Positions 25,519 through 33,821 of a DNA stretch of 64,000 nt are shown piece after piece (within the stretch, counting starts at the first letter, position 1; every line of letters starts with the position of its first letter). Below the pieces are notes generated by a model. The model saw only the letters and a program-made list of their open reading frames with translations. It did not search any database and had not been told where the DNA came from. The position numbers and the translations under genes were made by a program. The DNA comes from Pseudosporangium ferrugineum (GTDB taxonomy: Bacteria; Actinomycetota; Actinomycetes; Mycobacteriales; Micromonosporaceae), in assembly GCF_003002065.1 (NCBI RefSeq), contig NZ_PVZG01000002.1, forward strand, positions 434,001 to 498,000. Reading direction: 5' to 3'.

Positions 25519-25562
25519 CCCACCTCAACGCCGCCTCAAACCGCTCTCAAGCCGTCCGCAAA
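25519..25562 (-). promoter_or_regulatory. Four-fold 11-bp direct repeat (box C)
   Basis: On the minus strand the units are TTTGCGGACGG, CTTGAGAGCGG, TTTGAGGCGGC and GTTGAGGTGGG, ending 17 bp before ATG 25501. This copy has the cleanest TTGAG core in units two to four. It is also located 48 bp upstream of the divergent AraC-type gene. Confidence 0.75.
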
Positions 25563-25610
25563 GCTCACGGCGAATGTGGCACAGCGGGATGGTCCGGAGG
25601 CGGGGCGATA

Positions 25611-26582
25611 ATGGGCGCTGTGCGCGCGCTGAAGATGACGACATCTGACCTGGACCAGGCGGGGGCCATCCTGGGTCGGCACTTCTACGCCAACGACATC
25701 GACCCGCTGGCGCCCGCGGGCCGGTGGGAGGCGAGGTTCGACGTCACGCCGGCCGAGTCGGTGGTCATCGGCGACCTGCGCTTCGGCCGGGACGTGCGGA
25801 TCGCGTTCGGGGACCTGGGGGCGTACCACGTCGACGTGCCGCTGTCCGGGGAGCTGCTCTGGCGGCAGGGCGACGGCGGGCTCCGGACGACCGGCCGCGG
25901 CAGCGCGGCGGTCTTCCAGCCCGAGGGCGCGACGGTGCTCGAGCGGTGGAACGCCGACTGCCGGCTGCTCGCGGTCAAGATCGATCGGGTGGCGCTGGAG
26001 GATCAGCTGTCCCGGATGCTCGACGCGCCGGTGCCGAGGCCGCTGCGCTTCGGGCCGGGCTTCGACGTCGGGTCCGGGCCGGGAAGCACGTGGGCGCGGC
26101 TCATCCGGCTGCTCGCCACCGACGCGGGCCAGCAGGCCGGGCTGATCCGGCACCCGCTGCTCGGCCGGAGCCTGCGGGAGAGCGTGCTCACCGGGTTGCT
26201 GCTCGCCGCGGACCACCCGTACCGGGACCGGCTGGACGACCGGCGGCCGGTGCTGGCCGCGCCCCGGGCCGTGCGCCGGGCGGTCGAGGCCATGCGCGAC
26301 GACCCGGCGCGCCCGTTCACCCTGTCCGACCTGGCGGACATCGGCGGGGTGGGCGAGCGCTCGCTGCAGTACGGGTTCCGCCGCTACGTCGGGGTGACGC
26401 CGATGGCGTACCTGCGCAAGGTGCGGCTGCGCCTGGTGCACGAGGAGCTGCGGGCCTCCGGCGCGTCCGGTGCCACGGTCACCGAGATCGCGTACCGCAA
26501 CGGGTTCGTGCACCTGGGCCGGTTCGCCGCCGCGTACCGGGCCGAGTACGGCGTACCGCCCTCGCACACCCTGCGTGGCTGA
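25611..26582 (+). CDS. AraC family transcriptional regulator
   Basis: A 323-residue regulator. The N-terminal 190 residues are a cupin-like AraC-binding domain (YHVDVPLSGELLWRQGDGG, GSAAVFQPEGATVLERW). The C-terminal 100 residues hold the double helix-turn-helix: FTLSDLADIGGVGERSLQYG with FRRYVGVTPMAYLRKVRL, then VTEIAYRNGFVHLGRFAAAY with FRAEYG-type ending (YRAEYGVPPSHTL). The ribosome binding site ggagg precedes ATG 25611 by 10 bases. It diverges from the truncated GT2 gene and converges on the SulP gene with only 3 nt between the stops. The inducer is unknown. Confidence 0.9.
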   Translation: MGAVRALKMTTSDLDQAGAILGRHFYANDIDPLAPAGRWEARFDVTPAESVVIGDLRFGRDVRIAFGDLGAYHVDVPLSGELLWRQGDGGLRTTGRGSAAVFQPEGATVLERWNADCRLLAVKIDRVALEDQLSRMLDAPVPRPLRFGPGFDVGSGPGSTWARLIRLLATDAGQQAGLIRHPLLGRSLRESVLTGLLLAADHPYRDRLDDRRPVLAAPRAVRRAVEAMRDDPARPFTLSDLADIGGVGERSLQYGFRRYVGVTPMAYLRKVRLRLVHEELRASGASGATVTEIAYRNGFVHLGRFAAAYRAEYGVPPSHTLRG

Positions 26583-26585
26583 GGC

Positions 26586-28238
26586 TCAGGGCCGCTCCGC
26601 GCCGAGGGCGGGCAGGACGTGGCTGCGGGCGTACGCGATGGCGGCGGGGGTGTCCGGGAAGATGTGACCCTCGCGGCGCAGCCGGTCGGCCACCCCGAGG
26701 GTGCTCAGCACCTGGTCGTGCCCGGGCCGGATGCCGGACAGCAGCACCAGGATGCCGCGGCGGCGCAGCCGCTCGACGGCGTCGCCGAGCACGTGCGCCC
26801 CCGTCGCGTCCATCGTGGACACGCGCGACATGCGCAGGATCACCACCCGCACGTCGGCGACGGCGGACAGCTCCAGCAGGAACGTGTGCGCGGCGGCGAA
26901 GAACAGCGGGCCGTCCAGCCGGTACGCCACGATGTGCTCGGCCAGCAGCGCGTGCTCCTCCGCGCTGTGGTCGCCGGGCTCCAGCGGCACCCGGTCCAGC
27001 CGGGCCGTCCGCGCCACCGCCCGCAGGGCCAGCAGCACCGCCACGCCGATCCCCACCGCGACCGCGGTGACCAGGTCGAGGGCGACGGTGACCACGAACG
27101 TGAGGGCCAGCACCAGCGCGTCGCCGCGGGTCGAGCGGGCCAGCGCCCACAACGAGCCGACCTCCACCATCCGTACGGTGGTGGCCAGCAGCACCCCGGC
27201 CAGGGCGGCCAGCGGGATCCGCCCGACCAGCGGCGCCGCGGCCAGGACGATCACCGCCAGCGCCACCGCGTGGGTCAGCGCGGCCAGCTTGGACCCGGCA
27301 CCGGCCCGGACGTTCACCGCCGTGCGCGCGATCGCCGCGGTCGCCGGGATGCCGCCGAACACGGGCACGGCCAGGTTCGCCAGCCCCTGCCCGAACAGTT
27401 CGCGGTCGGGGTCGTGGCGCTCGTTGACGCTCATCCCGTCCGCGACCGTCGCGGACAGCAGGCTCTCCAGCGCGGCCAGCGCCGCGACGGCCAGCGCGGA
27501 GGGCAGCAGCGCCGCGATCGCGCCGGGGTCCACGAAGTCCAGCGACGGCGACGGCAGCCCGGCCGGCAGGGTCCCGATGCGCGGCAGGTCCAGGCCGGTC
27601 ACCTCGGCCAGTACGGTCGCCGCGGCGACCGCGAGCAGCGAGAACGGCACGACCGGCCACCGGCGGGCGCCGAGCAGCATGAGCGCCGCCACCCCGAGGG
27701 CCACCGCGACCGGGGCGGGATGCGGCTGGGCGGCGAACCGGGTCACCGCGTCGGCGGCGACCGCCCACACCCTGTCGCCGTGGCCCGCCGCCACGCCCAG
27801 CGCCGCCGGCACCTGTTGCAGGGCGATCACCACGGCGATGCCGGCGGTGAAGCCCTCGATGACGGGCGTCGGCAGGTACTGCACCAGGCGGCCCAGCCGG
27901 GCGAGGGCCAGGGCGACGAGCATGAGGCCGGCGAGCAGGCCGACCAGGAGCACGCCCTCGGGGCCGAACCGGGCCACCACCGGGACCAGCACCACGGTCA
28001 TCGCGCCGGTCGGGCCGGACACCTGGAGGTTCGAGCCGCCGAAGACGGCCGCGACGGCGCCGGCCACGACCGCGGTGATCAGGCCGGCCTGGGCGCCGAG
28101 GCCGGACGTCACGCCGAACGCGAGCGCCAGGGGCAGGGCGACCACCGCCACCGTGAGGCCCGCGACCAGGTCGGCGCGGGGGTTGCGGCGCACCGCCGCC
28201 CAGTCCGAGGGCTGGGGGAGCAACCGGGTGGGGCTCAT
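26586..28238 (-). CDS. SulP family anion transporter with STAS domain
   Basis: A 550-residue transporter. Residues about 20-400 hold 10-12 membrane helices, including the family motifs LVAGLTVAVVALPLALAFG (the helix 1 half of the inverted repeat) and FGGSNLQVSGPTGAMTVVLV (substrate-site helix). A helix-rich second repeat has GQGLANLAVPVFGGIPATAA. The C-terminal 130 residues are a STAS domain (LDGPLFFAAAHTFLLEL, VVILRMSRVSTMDATGAHVL). Possible substrates are sulfate, bicarbonate or other anions. The start overlaps the ArsR stop (ATGA), so it is the second gene of the ArsR operon. Confidence 0.9.
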   Translation of the reverse strand: MSPTRLLPQPSDWAAVRRNPRADLVAGLTVAVVALPLALAFGVTSGLGAQAGLITAVVAGAVAAVFGGSNLQVSGPTGAMTVVLVPVVARFGPEGVLLVGLLAGLMLVALALARLGRLVQYLPTPVIEGFTAGIAVVIALQQVPAALGVAAGHGDRVWAVAADAVTRFAAQPHPAPVAVALGVAALMLLGARRWPVVPFSLLAVAAATVLAEVTGLDLPRIGTLPAGLPSPSLDFVDPGAIAALLPSALAVAALAALESLLSATVADGMSVNERHDPDRELFGQGLANLAVPVFGGIPATAAIARTAVNVRAGAGSKLAALTHAVALAVIVLAAAPLVGRIPLAALAGVLLATTVRMVEVGSLWALARSTRGDALVLALTFVVTVALDLVTAVAVGIGVAVLLALRAVARTARLDRVPLEPGDHSAEEHALLAEHIVAYRLDGPLFFAAAHTFLLELSAVADVRVVILRMSRVSTMDATGAHVLGDAVERLRRRGILVLLSGIRPGHDQVLSTLGVADRLRREGHIFPDTPAAIAYARSHVLPALGAERP

Positions 28239-28573
28239 CGCTCGAGGCCGTCGGCGCGGAGCTGCTCGAGCAGGCCGTCGCGGTCGCTGAGGACCGTGCC
28301 GAGGATCCGGCGGGCCGCGGCCAGCAGCTCCGCGACGTCGGGGGTGCTGAGGGCGTACGTCACCGCGGCGCCGTCGCGTGCGGAGGTGACCAGCCCGGCC
28401 CGGCGCAGCACGGCGAGCTGCTGGGAGAGGTTGGACGCCTCGACGTCGATCTCGCGCAGCAGGTCGCGCACCGGGCGAGGGCCTTCGAGCAGCAGCTCGA
28501 GGGCCCTGATCCGGACGGGGTGCCCGAGGGTGCGGAACAGCTCGGCCTTCACCTGGTGCAGCGGGACCGCCAC
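28235..28573 (-). CDS. ArsR family repressor
   Basis: A 112-residue winged-helix regulator: FRTLGHPVRIRALELLLEG, LLREIDVEASNLSQQLAVLR (recognition helix) and GLVTSARDGAAVTYAL (wing). No CxC metal motif is present, so the signal may be redox or another ligand rather than arsenic. Gene order with a SulP transporter is common in actinobacteria and suggests control of it. A strong ribosome binding site (gaggagg) precedes GTG 28573. A perfect 16-bp palindrome 43 bp upstream of the start is its probable operator. Confidence 0.9.
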   Translation of the reverse strand: MAVPLHQVKAELFRTLGHPVRIRALELLLEGPRPVRDLLREIDVEASNLSQQLAVLRRAGLVTSARDGAAVTYALSTPDVAELLAAARRILGTVLSDRDGLLEQLRADGLER

Positions 28574-28592
28574 GCGCCCTCCTCGGTCGTTC

Positions 28593-29642
28593 TCAGCTGT
28601 TGACGACTTTAGCAGTTGAAGAATTCTTCAATTCGATCGCCGCCAGGTTGCGGGGCAGCCAGCGCACCTGGCCGGCGGTCCGCGCGTTCGACCCGTACGC
28701 CAGCAGCGTCAGGAAGACCCCGTACACCGGCAGGTGGCCGAGCAGCTCCGTGCCGCCGAACAGCAGCAGCGTCGCGTTGAACGGGATGCCGGCCACGAGC
28801 ACCGCGACCTGCGGCAGCGCGCCCGAGATGACCAGCAGGCCGAAGAGGAGCTCGGTGGCGCCCGCGACGGCGACGAAGGTGTCCGGCGGCAGGTGGATCC
28901 CGACCGCCGCGAACACGTCGAGCTGCGGGAACATCCGCAGGGTCTCGCGGGCCAGCGCCGGGTTGGCGAGCTTCTCGGCGAACGCCAGCGTGATCAGCGC
29001 GCCGCCCGCGCCCAGCCGCAGCGCGAGCAGCGCCCGGCGCAGCGTCACGGCGTCCGGCTCGACCCGGCCGAAGGTGGCGTCCGACGGCGGCACGAAGGCG
29101 AGGAAGACCGCGACCCCCAGCAGGTCCAGCGCCGACAGCAGCCCGACGGGCCCGGTCACCAGCAGGGCCAGCGGGCCGGCCAGGGCCAGCCCGACGGCGG
29201 CCGGGCGCAGCCGGATGCCGGTGATGAACCAGACGCCGAGCGCGCCCTCGAGCAGCAGCAGCGCCGCGCCCCCGGACAGGTGCCCGACCTCGAGGTCGTG
29301 GGTGAGGAAGTGCCCCGACACCCCGGCCGCCAGCAGCGACACGCCCAGGTGGATGGCGAGCAGCCGCGGCACGTACGGCACCAGCCGCCCGGCGAAGCTC
29401 AGCGCCCGCAGCTCCGGCAGCGGCAGCCAGTGCACCGCCACGTACCGCCACACGACGGTGACCAGCACGACGCCGAGGATCAGCGCCAGGGTCAGCGGTC
29501 GCCACACGAACGACCAGTCGCCCGGGTAACCGTCCGGGTCCGGGACGAACCACTTCTCGTGCGCCGACGCGGGGCTCGGCACCGCCAGCACGGCCGCCGC
29601 CGCTCCGATGGCTGCCGCGCAGCGTCCCCAGGTGCCCCTCAT
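28593..29642 (-). CDS. DoxX-like multi-pass membrane protein
   Basis: A 349-residue protein with a signal-like N-terminus (ending ASAHEKWFVPD) and about eight hydrophobic segments. The second half (from LRLGAGGALITLAFAEKLANPALA through LPVYGVFLTLLAYGSN) resembles the DoxX/terminal-oxidase-associated fold with a conserved EKL and FPQLD region. It might belong to a thiosulfate/quinone or redox-stress system, in line with the neighbouring ArsR and SulP genes, but this is inference. The ribosome binding site aaggaga precedes ATG 29642. The last codons are unusually AT-rich because they contain the ArsR-type palindrome. Confidence 0.75.
   Translation of the reverse strand: MRGTWGRCAAAIGAAAAVLAVPSPASAHEKWFVPDPDGYPGDWSFVWRPLTLALILGVVLVTVVWRYVAVHWLPLPELRALSFAGRLVPYVPRLLAIHLGVSLLAAGVSGHFLTHDLEVGHLSGGAALLLLEGALGVWFITGIRLRPAAVGLALAGPLALLVTGPVGLLSALDLLGVAVFLAFVPPSDATFGRVEPDAVTLRRALLALRLGAGGALITLAFAEKLANPALARETLRMFPQLDVFAAVGIHLPPDTFVAVAGATELLFGLLVISGALPQVAVLVAGIPFNATLLLFGGTELLGHLPVYGVFLTLLAYGSNARTAGQVRWLPRNLAAIELKNSSTAKVVNS
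28616..28631. promoter_or_regulatory. Perfect 16-bp palindrome, probable ArsR operator
   Basis: TTGAAGAATTCTTCAA is fully self-complementary and lies within the last codons of the DoxX-like gene, 43 bp upstream of the ArsR start. Local base composition is far more AT-rich than the surroundings. Position and symmetry fit an autoregulatory ArsR/SmtB-family site. Confidence 0.75.
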
Positions 29643-29716
29643 CGCTTCTCTCCTTCGTCGTACGTCCGCACCATTCCTACGGACCCGCGGGCCGGAGATC
29701 GAGGGTTGCGGCCCGG

Positions 29717-29736
29717 GTCAGGACCAAGGTCCCGGG
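29717..29736 (-). promoter_or_regulatory. Possible DosR/DevR-type box upstream of DoxX-like gene
   Basis: On the minus strand CCCGGGACCTTGGTCCTGAC contains the 12-bp palindrome GGACCTTGGTCC (29721-29732). It matches about 15 of 20 positions of the hypoxia-response DevR consensus TTSGGGACTWWAGTCCCSAA. It lies 75 bp upstream of ATG 29642. Confidence 0.35.
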
Positions 29737-29771
29737 CATTCGGGACCCTCGCCGGGCGGCCGGCCGGAGTT

Positions 29772-32018
29772 TCACGGGGCCGGCGGCAGGGAGAGGGTGA
29801 ACAGCGAGCCGGCGTTCAGCGTGGAATCCAGCGTCACGTCGCCGCCCATGGCCCGGGCCAGCCGGCGGGCGATGAACAGGCCGAGCCCGGTGCCGCTGGT
29901 GCTCATGGTCATCGGGTCCTCGACCCGGTGGAACTTCTCGAAGACCTTCTCCACCGAGTCGGCGGGGATGCCGCGCCCGTGGTCGCGGACGTCGACGTGC
30001 AGGAAACGGCCGTCGCGGCGCAGGCTCACCTCGACCGTACGGTCCTCCGCCGAGTACTTGAGGCCGTTGCCGATCAGGTTCGTCAGGACCTGCACCGTAC
30101 GGCCGTTGTCGCACCGGGCCGGCCACTCCCCGGACGGCGCGTGCAGCACGATCCGCGGCGAGCCGAGGTCCTCCACGGTCTGCCGCACGATCGCGACGAG
30201 GTCGTGGACGCCGGTGCTGACCTGCAGCGAGGCCTCCTCTGGGCTGTCGCCGAAGCGCGAGGCCAGCAGCAGGTCCTCGACCAGCCGCGACAGGTGCGCC
30301 GCGCGGTCGCCGATCAGGGCCAGCGCGTCGGCACGCTTCTGCGGCGTCATCCGCTCGCCGCGCGTACGCAGCAGGTCGACGTACCCCATGATCGGCGTGA
30401 GCGGGGTGCGCAGCTCGTGCGACACCATGGCGATGAAGTCGCTCTTCAGCCGCTCGGTGCGGTACTCGCGGGTCAGGTCGCTGATGACCACGACGTCGCG
30501 GACGAGCTCGCCCGCGGCGAAGATGGCCGAGTGGGCGAGCCGCAGCCGGCGCTCCTCGCCGTCCGGCCGGCGGACGGTCAGCTCGGTGGCCACTCGCGGT
30601 TCCTCCACCGACACCGGCAGGAGCTGCGCCGCCTCCTCCTCGGCCGGCACGTCCAGCAGGCCGGCGACCGGCCGGCCCAGCGCCTCGGCGGCCGGCGTGC
30701 CGGCCAGGTCCGCCAGCGCGCGGTTCCAGACCTGGACCAGCCCGGCGCCGTCGATCACCATGATGCCCTCGGCGGACTGCTCGACCACGGCCTGCAGCTT
30801 GCTGCGCTCCTCGGTGAGCCGTTCGAGGTGCTCGGCGCCGCGGATCGCCACCGCCAGCGCGTTGCCGAGCGAGGCCAGCAGGGTCACGTCGCCGGTCGAC
30901 ATCCGCCGGCGGCTGCGGCTGCCGAACGCGGCCGTGCCCAGCCGGCTGCCGCCGCCCTCCACCGGCACGACCACCACGTGCCGCAGGCCGGGCGGCAGGT
31001 TCTCGCTGAGCTGCACCGGAGCGTCGGTGTCGCGGTGCGCGGCGAGGAACGGCGGCAGCGGCACCTCCCGTACGGCGGCCGGCTCGGCGGCGTCCACCAG
31101 CAGCGCCGAGCCGTCCTCGTACAGGTCGATGGCGGCCACGTCGGTGTCGAAGGCCTCCCGCACCAGGACGAGGAACCGGCGTACCACGTCCTCGCGCCCG
31201 GCCAGCGCGTGCGAGAGCTGCAGCAGGCTCGACGAGCGGGCGCGTTCGTCGGCCTCGCGGGCGGCGGCACGGTACGCGTACGTGACAGCCAGGGCCGGCA
31301 TGGCGGAGAACGGCAGCAGCAGCGGCGCGTTCAGCGCGATGACCGTCGTCGTCAGCCCGGTGGCCACCGTGCCGACGGCCATGTAGACGGAGAGCCGGGT
31401 CTCGTCGCGCACGATCGCCCACGGCGAGACCTCGTTGATGACGGCGAGGATCTGGGCCAGCAGGCACAGGTTCACCATGGTGAACGCCAGCGTGCCGACC
31501 AGCACCCCGGCGAGCACCCGGGCCGTCATCGTCTCGCCGCCCTCGCCGCCGATCAGCTGCACCAGCAGGATCAGCACGGACACGGCCGCGGTGTACGTAC
31601 CCAGGTTGAACGCCGCCTTGACCACCGGGCGGCGCTGGACGGCGCTGGCCAGCACGAGGCCCGCCACCGCGGCGAGCAGCGCCGGGCCGGGCGGCAGCAG
31701 CAGGACGTCGATGATCAGCGCCGCCTCGTAGAGGCTCAGCTCCTCGACGGCGTCGCCGTGGCGCAGCCGCACGACCGTGATCTCGGCGAGGCAGGTCAGC
31801 ACGATCAGGCCGGGCACCAGCCAGGCCATCGGCACGCCGGCGCCGCCGAGCACGCTCCCGCGGTCGGGCAGGGCCAGGGTCACGGTGGCGCCGAGGGCCG
31901 CGCCGAGCGTGCCGACCGCCAGGACGCTGCGCAGGATCGGGTCTCCCGCGTACGCGCGCACGGCGCCGGCCACCCGCTGCGGGAGCGGGCGGCCGGCGCC
32001 GTGCGGCGAGGCGGTCAC
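29772..32018 (-). CDS. Membrane histidine kinase (membrane sensor-GAF-PAS-HisKA-HATPase)
   Basis: A 748-residue sensor kinase. Residues about 20-250 form 6-7 membrane helices (for example LVPGLIVLTCLAEITVVRL), about 260-400 a GAF domain, and about 405-520 a PAS domain (VVEQSAEGIMVIDGAGLVQV). The HisKA helix is DFIAMVSHELRTPLTPIMGY, followed by N-box NLIGNGLKYSA, G1 DHGRGIP and G2 GTGLGLFIARR. It autophosphorylates His and probably passes phosphate to one of the nearby response regulators. GTG 32018 was chosen because it overlaps the subtilase stop by four bases (GTGA), so both proteins are co-translated. The protein has no receiver of its own. Confidence 0.92.
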   Translation of the reverse strand: MTASPHGAGRPLPQRVAGAVRAYAGDPILRSVLAVGTLGAALGATVTLALPDRGSVLGGAGVPMAWLVPGLIVLTCLAEITVVRLRHGDAVEELSLYEAALIIDVLLLPPGPALLAAVAGLVLASAVQRRPVVKAAFNLGTYTAAVSVLILLVQLIGGEGGETMTARVLAGVLVGTLAFTMVNLCLLAQILAVINEVSPWAIVRDETRLSVYMAVGTVATGLTTTVIALNAPLLLPFSAMPALAVTYAYRAAAREADERARSSSLLQLSHALAGREDVVRRFLVLVREAFDTDVAAIDLYEDGSALLVDAAEPAAVREVPLPPFLAAHRDTDAPVQLSENLPPGLRHVVVVPVEGGGSRLGTAAFGSRSRRRMSTGDVTLLASLGNALAVAIRGAEHLERLTEERSKLQAVVEQSAEGIMVIDGAGLVQVWNRALADLAGTPAAEALGRPVAGLLDVPAEEEAAQLLPVSVEEPRVATELTVRRPDGEERRLRLAHSAIFAAGELVRDVVVISDLTREYRTERLKSDFIAMVSHELRTPLTPIMGYVDLLRTRGERMTPQKRADALALIGDRAAHLSRLVEDLLLASRFGDSPEEASLQVSTGVHDLVAIVRQTVEDLGSPRIVLHAPSGEWPARCDNGRTVQVLTNLIGNGLKYSAEDRTVEVSLRRDGRFLHVDVRDHGRGIPADSVEKVFEKFHRVEDPMTMSTSGTGLGLFIARRLARAMGGDVTLDSTLNAGSLFTLSLPPAP

Positions 32019-33685
32019 GACCGGGGCAACCAGGCCCAGGACGAGGCGCTCCACCGCTCGGCGGCCCAGGCCCGCGCGGCCCAGTCCTCACCGGCCCAGG
32101 CGCGGGCGCTCCATTCGGCGTCCGCCCAGGCCCGCGCGGCCCAGTCGTCGGACGCCCAGGCGCGCGCCGCCCAGGCCCGGGCCGCCCAGGCCCGCGCGGT
32201 CCAGCTGTCGTCGGCGCCGGCCCAGGCCCGCGCCGCCCAGGCCCGGGCGGCCCAGGCGCGGGCGGCCGGGTCGAGCTGCGCCCAGGCCCGCGCGGCCCAG
32301 TCGCGCGACGCCGGGGTCAGCCGGTCCCACGCCCGCTCGGCGGCCCTGCCGTCGCCGGCCACCACGGCCTGGGTGAACTCGGCCCAGCGCTTCGCGTCGC
32401 GGCCGACCGCGGCGGTGTCCTCGTCGTAGCGGCTCTGCGCCTTGCTGGTGCGCCATTTCGGCGCGGCGGCGAGCACCCGGGGCACGTCGAGCCCGCCCGC
32501 GCCGCCGCCGGCGGCCGTCGTCAGGCCGGGGCTCGCGTACGCGGTCGACACCAGCAGGTTCTTGACCGCGTCGGGGCCCAGCCGGGGCTGCACGGCGATC
32601 GCGCCGGCGATCGCGCCGGACGTCACCGCGGCGGCCATCGACGTGCCGGAGCCGCGGAAGTAGCCGTCGCCGACCCGGGCGCCCGGGTTGCCCCGGTCGA
32701 CCACGCTGCCGGGCGAGCGCAGGCTGATCACGTGACCGCCGGCGGCCACCAGGTCCGGCTTCGCGTCGCCCTGCCTGGTCGGGCCGCGGCCCGACCAGGC
32801 GCCGACGACGTCGTCGCCGCGCTCCGCGGTGCCGGAGACGTCCAGCCCGCCCGTGGTGAGCAGCAGCGGGTCGTTGCCGGGGGCAGTCACCGAGCCGGTG
32901 CCGGGCCCGTCGTTGCCCGACGGTACGACCACCGTCACGCCCTGGCGCCACAGCGACTCGAGCGCCTGGTTCAGCGGGTCCACCTGGTACGGCAGCGGGC
33001 TGTCGGAGGACAGCGACAGGTTGAGCACCTCGACGCCGCGCCGGTGGTCGCTGACCCACTGGAGGCCGCGCAGGACGGTGATGAGGTCGGTGCGGCCCTC
33101 GGCGTCGGCCACCTTCACGTCGACGAGGTCGGCGGCGGGCGCGACCCCGCGGTACGCCCCGCCCGAGGCCCTGCCGGAGGCGGCGATCAGGCCGGCCATG
33201 AACGTGCCGTGGCCGTAGCCGTCGCCGGCGCCCGTACCCGTGAGGTCGACGCGGGCGGTGACCCGGCCGGCCAGGTCCGGCACGTCCGCGATGCCGGTGT
33301 CCACGACCGCGACGGTCACCCCGTCGCCCTCGTTGCCGCGCGCGGGCAGGCCGACCATCTGGCGGACGGTGGTGGCGCCGCCGTCCGGGTTCGCGCCGGC
33401 GTCCGCGACGGTCAGCTCCCGCTGGGGTGCGACCGTCCAGGCCGGGTCCAGGGACGTGCCCTGGGGCAGCAGCGCCGCGACGCCGCCGGCGACGGGCAGG
33501 TGCGCCAGCACCCGGCCGCCGGCGTTCTCGACGGCACGGGCGGCGGCCTCGGCCCCCGCCCCGGTCACCACGACCTCGCGCAGGGGCGCGGCGGCGGGCT
33601 GGGCGGCCGCCGCCACCGGCGCGGCGGTCAGCGTGACGACGGCGGCCGCGGCCAGCGCGACTCCCCGGCGGCGATTAGATCTCAT
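32015..33685 (-). CDS. Secreted subtilisin-like protease (S8) with Trp pentad repeats
   Basis: A 556-residue secreted serine protease. The signal peptide is residues 1-27 (RSNRRRGVALAAAAVVTL). A short pro-region is followed by the catalytic triad Asp (VAVVDTGI), His (GYGHGTFMAG) and Ser (GSGTSMAAAV), with oxyanion Asn in PSGNDGPG. The last 100 residues contain 18 tryptophans mostly spaced every five residues (AARAW, ADAEW, SARAW, AGEDW). The tail may bind a wall polymer or form a compact Trp ladder. ATG 33685 has gaggtg upstream. A sigma-28-like promoter lies at 33767-33794. The stop overlaps the kinase start. Confidence 0.9.
   Translation of the reverse strand: MRSNRRRGVALAAAAVVTLTAAPVAAAAQPAAAPLREVVVTGAGAEAAARAVENAGGRVLAHLPVAGGVAALLPQGTSLDPAWTVAPQRELTVADAGANPDGGATTVRQMVGLPARGNEGDGVTVAVVDTGIADVPDLAGRVTARVDLTGTGAGDGYGHGTFMAGLIAASGRASGGAYRGVAPAADLVDVKVADAEGRTDLITVLRGLQWVSDHRRGVEVLNLSLSSDSPLPYQVDPLNQALESLWRQGVTVVVPSGNDGPGTGSVTAPGNDPLLLTTGGLDVSGTAERGDDVVGAWSGRGPTRQGDAKPDLVAAGGHVISLRSPGSVVDRGNPGARVGDGYFRGSGTSMAAAVTSGAIAGAIAVQPRLGPDAVKNLLVSTAYASPGLTTAAGGGAGGLDVPRVLAAAPKWRTSKAQSRYDEDTAAVGRDAKRWAEFTQAVVAGDGRAAERAWDRLTPASRDWAARAWAQLDPAARAWAARAWAARAWAGADDSWTARAWAARAWAARAWASDDWAARAWADAEWSARAWAGEDWAARAWAAERWSASSWAWLPRS
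32045..32335. repeat. 15-bp-period repeats encoding Trp pentads
   Basis: The 3' end of the protease gene consists of related 15-bp units of the type gcccaggcccgcgcg (plus strand), each encoding a W-x-x-x-x pentad on the minus strand. Units are imperfect, with two phase breaks near 32205-32220 and 32270. Confidence 0.6.
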
Positions 33686-33766
33686 GGCGTTCGCACCTCA
33701 CTGGTCGGGAGGAAGTCCCTGTCCGCGGCGGCACGCGGAGGGGAACCGGTGCCGTCGCGTGGGGGA

Positions 33767-33794
33767 ACATCGGCGGGGTCGCGGCCGACTTGAG
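33767..33794 (-). promoter_or_regulatory. Sigma-28/FliA-like promoter for protease-kinase operon
   Basis: On the minus strand CTCA (33791-33794), a 16-bp spacer and GCCGATGT (33767-33774). The -10 element resembles the GCCGATAA of FliA/sigma-D family promoters. It is 82 bp upstream of the protease ATG, in the gap after the response-regulator gene. Confidence 0.55.
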
Positions 33795-33821
33795 CTGAAA
33801 TTGAGGTTCGATACGGTCGCC

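Noticed and set aside
33790..33812. Two TTGAG-type 11-bp units on the plus strand, resembling boxes A-C
   Set aside because: Only two units, no plus-strand gene follows, and the first overlaps the CTCA of the sigma-28-like promoter for the protease operon, which explains the similarity better.
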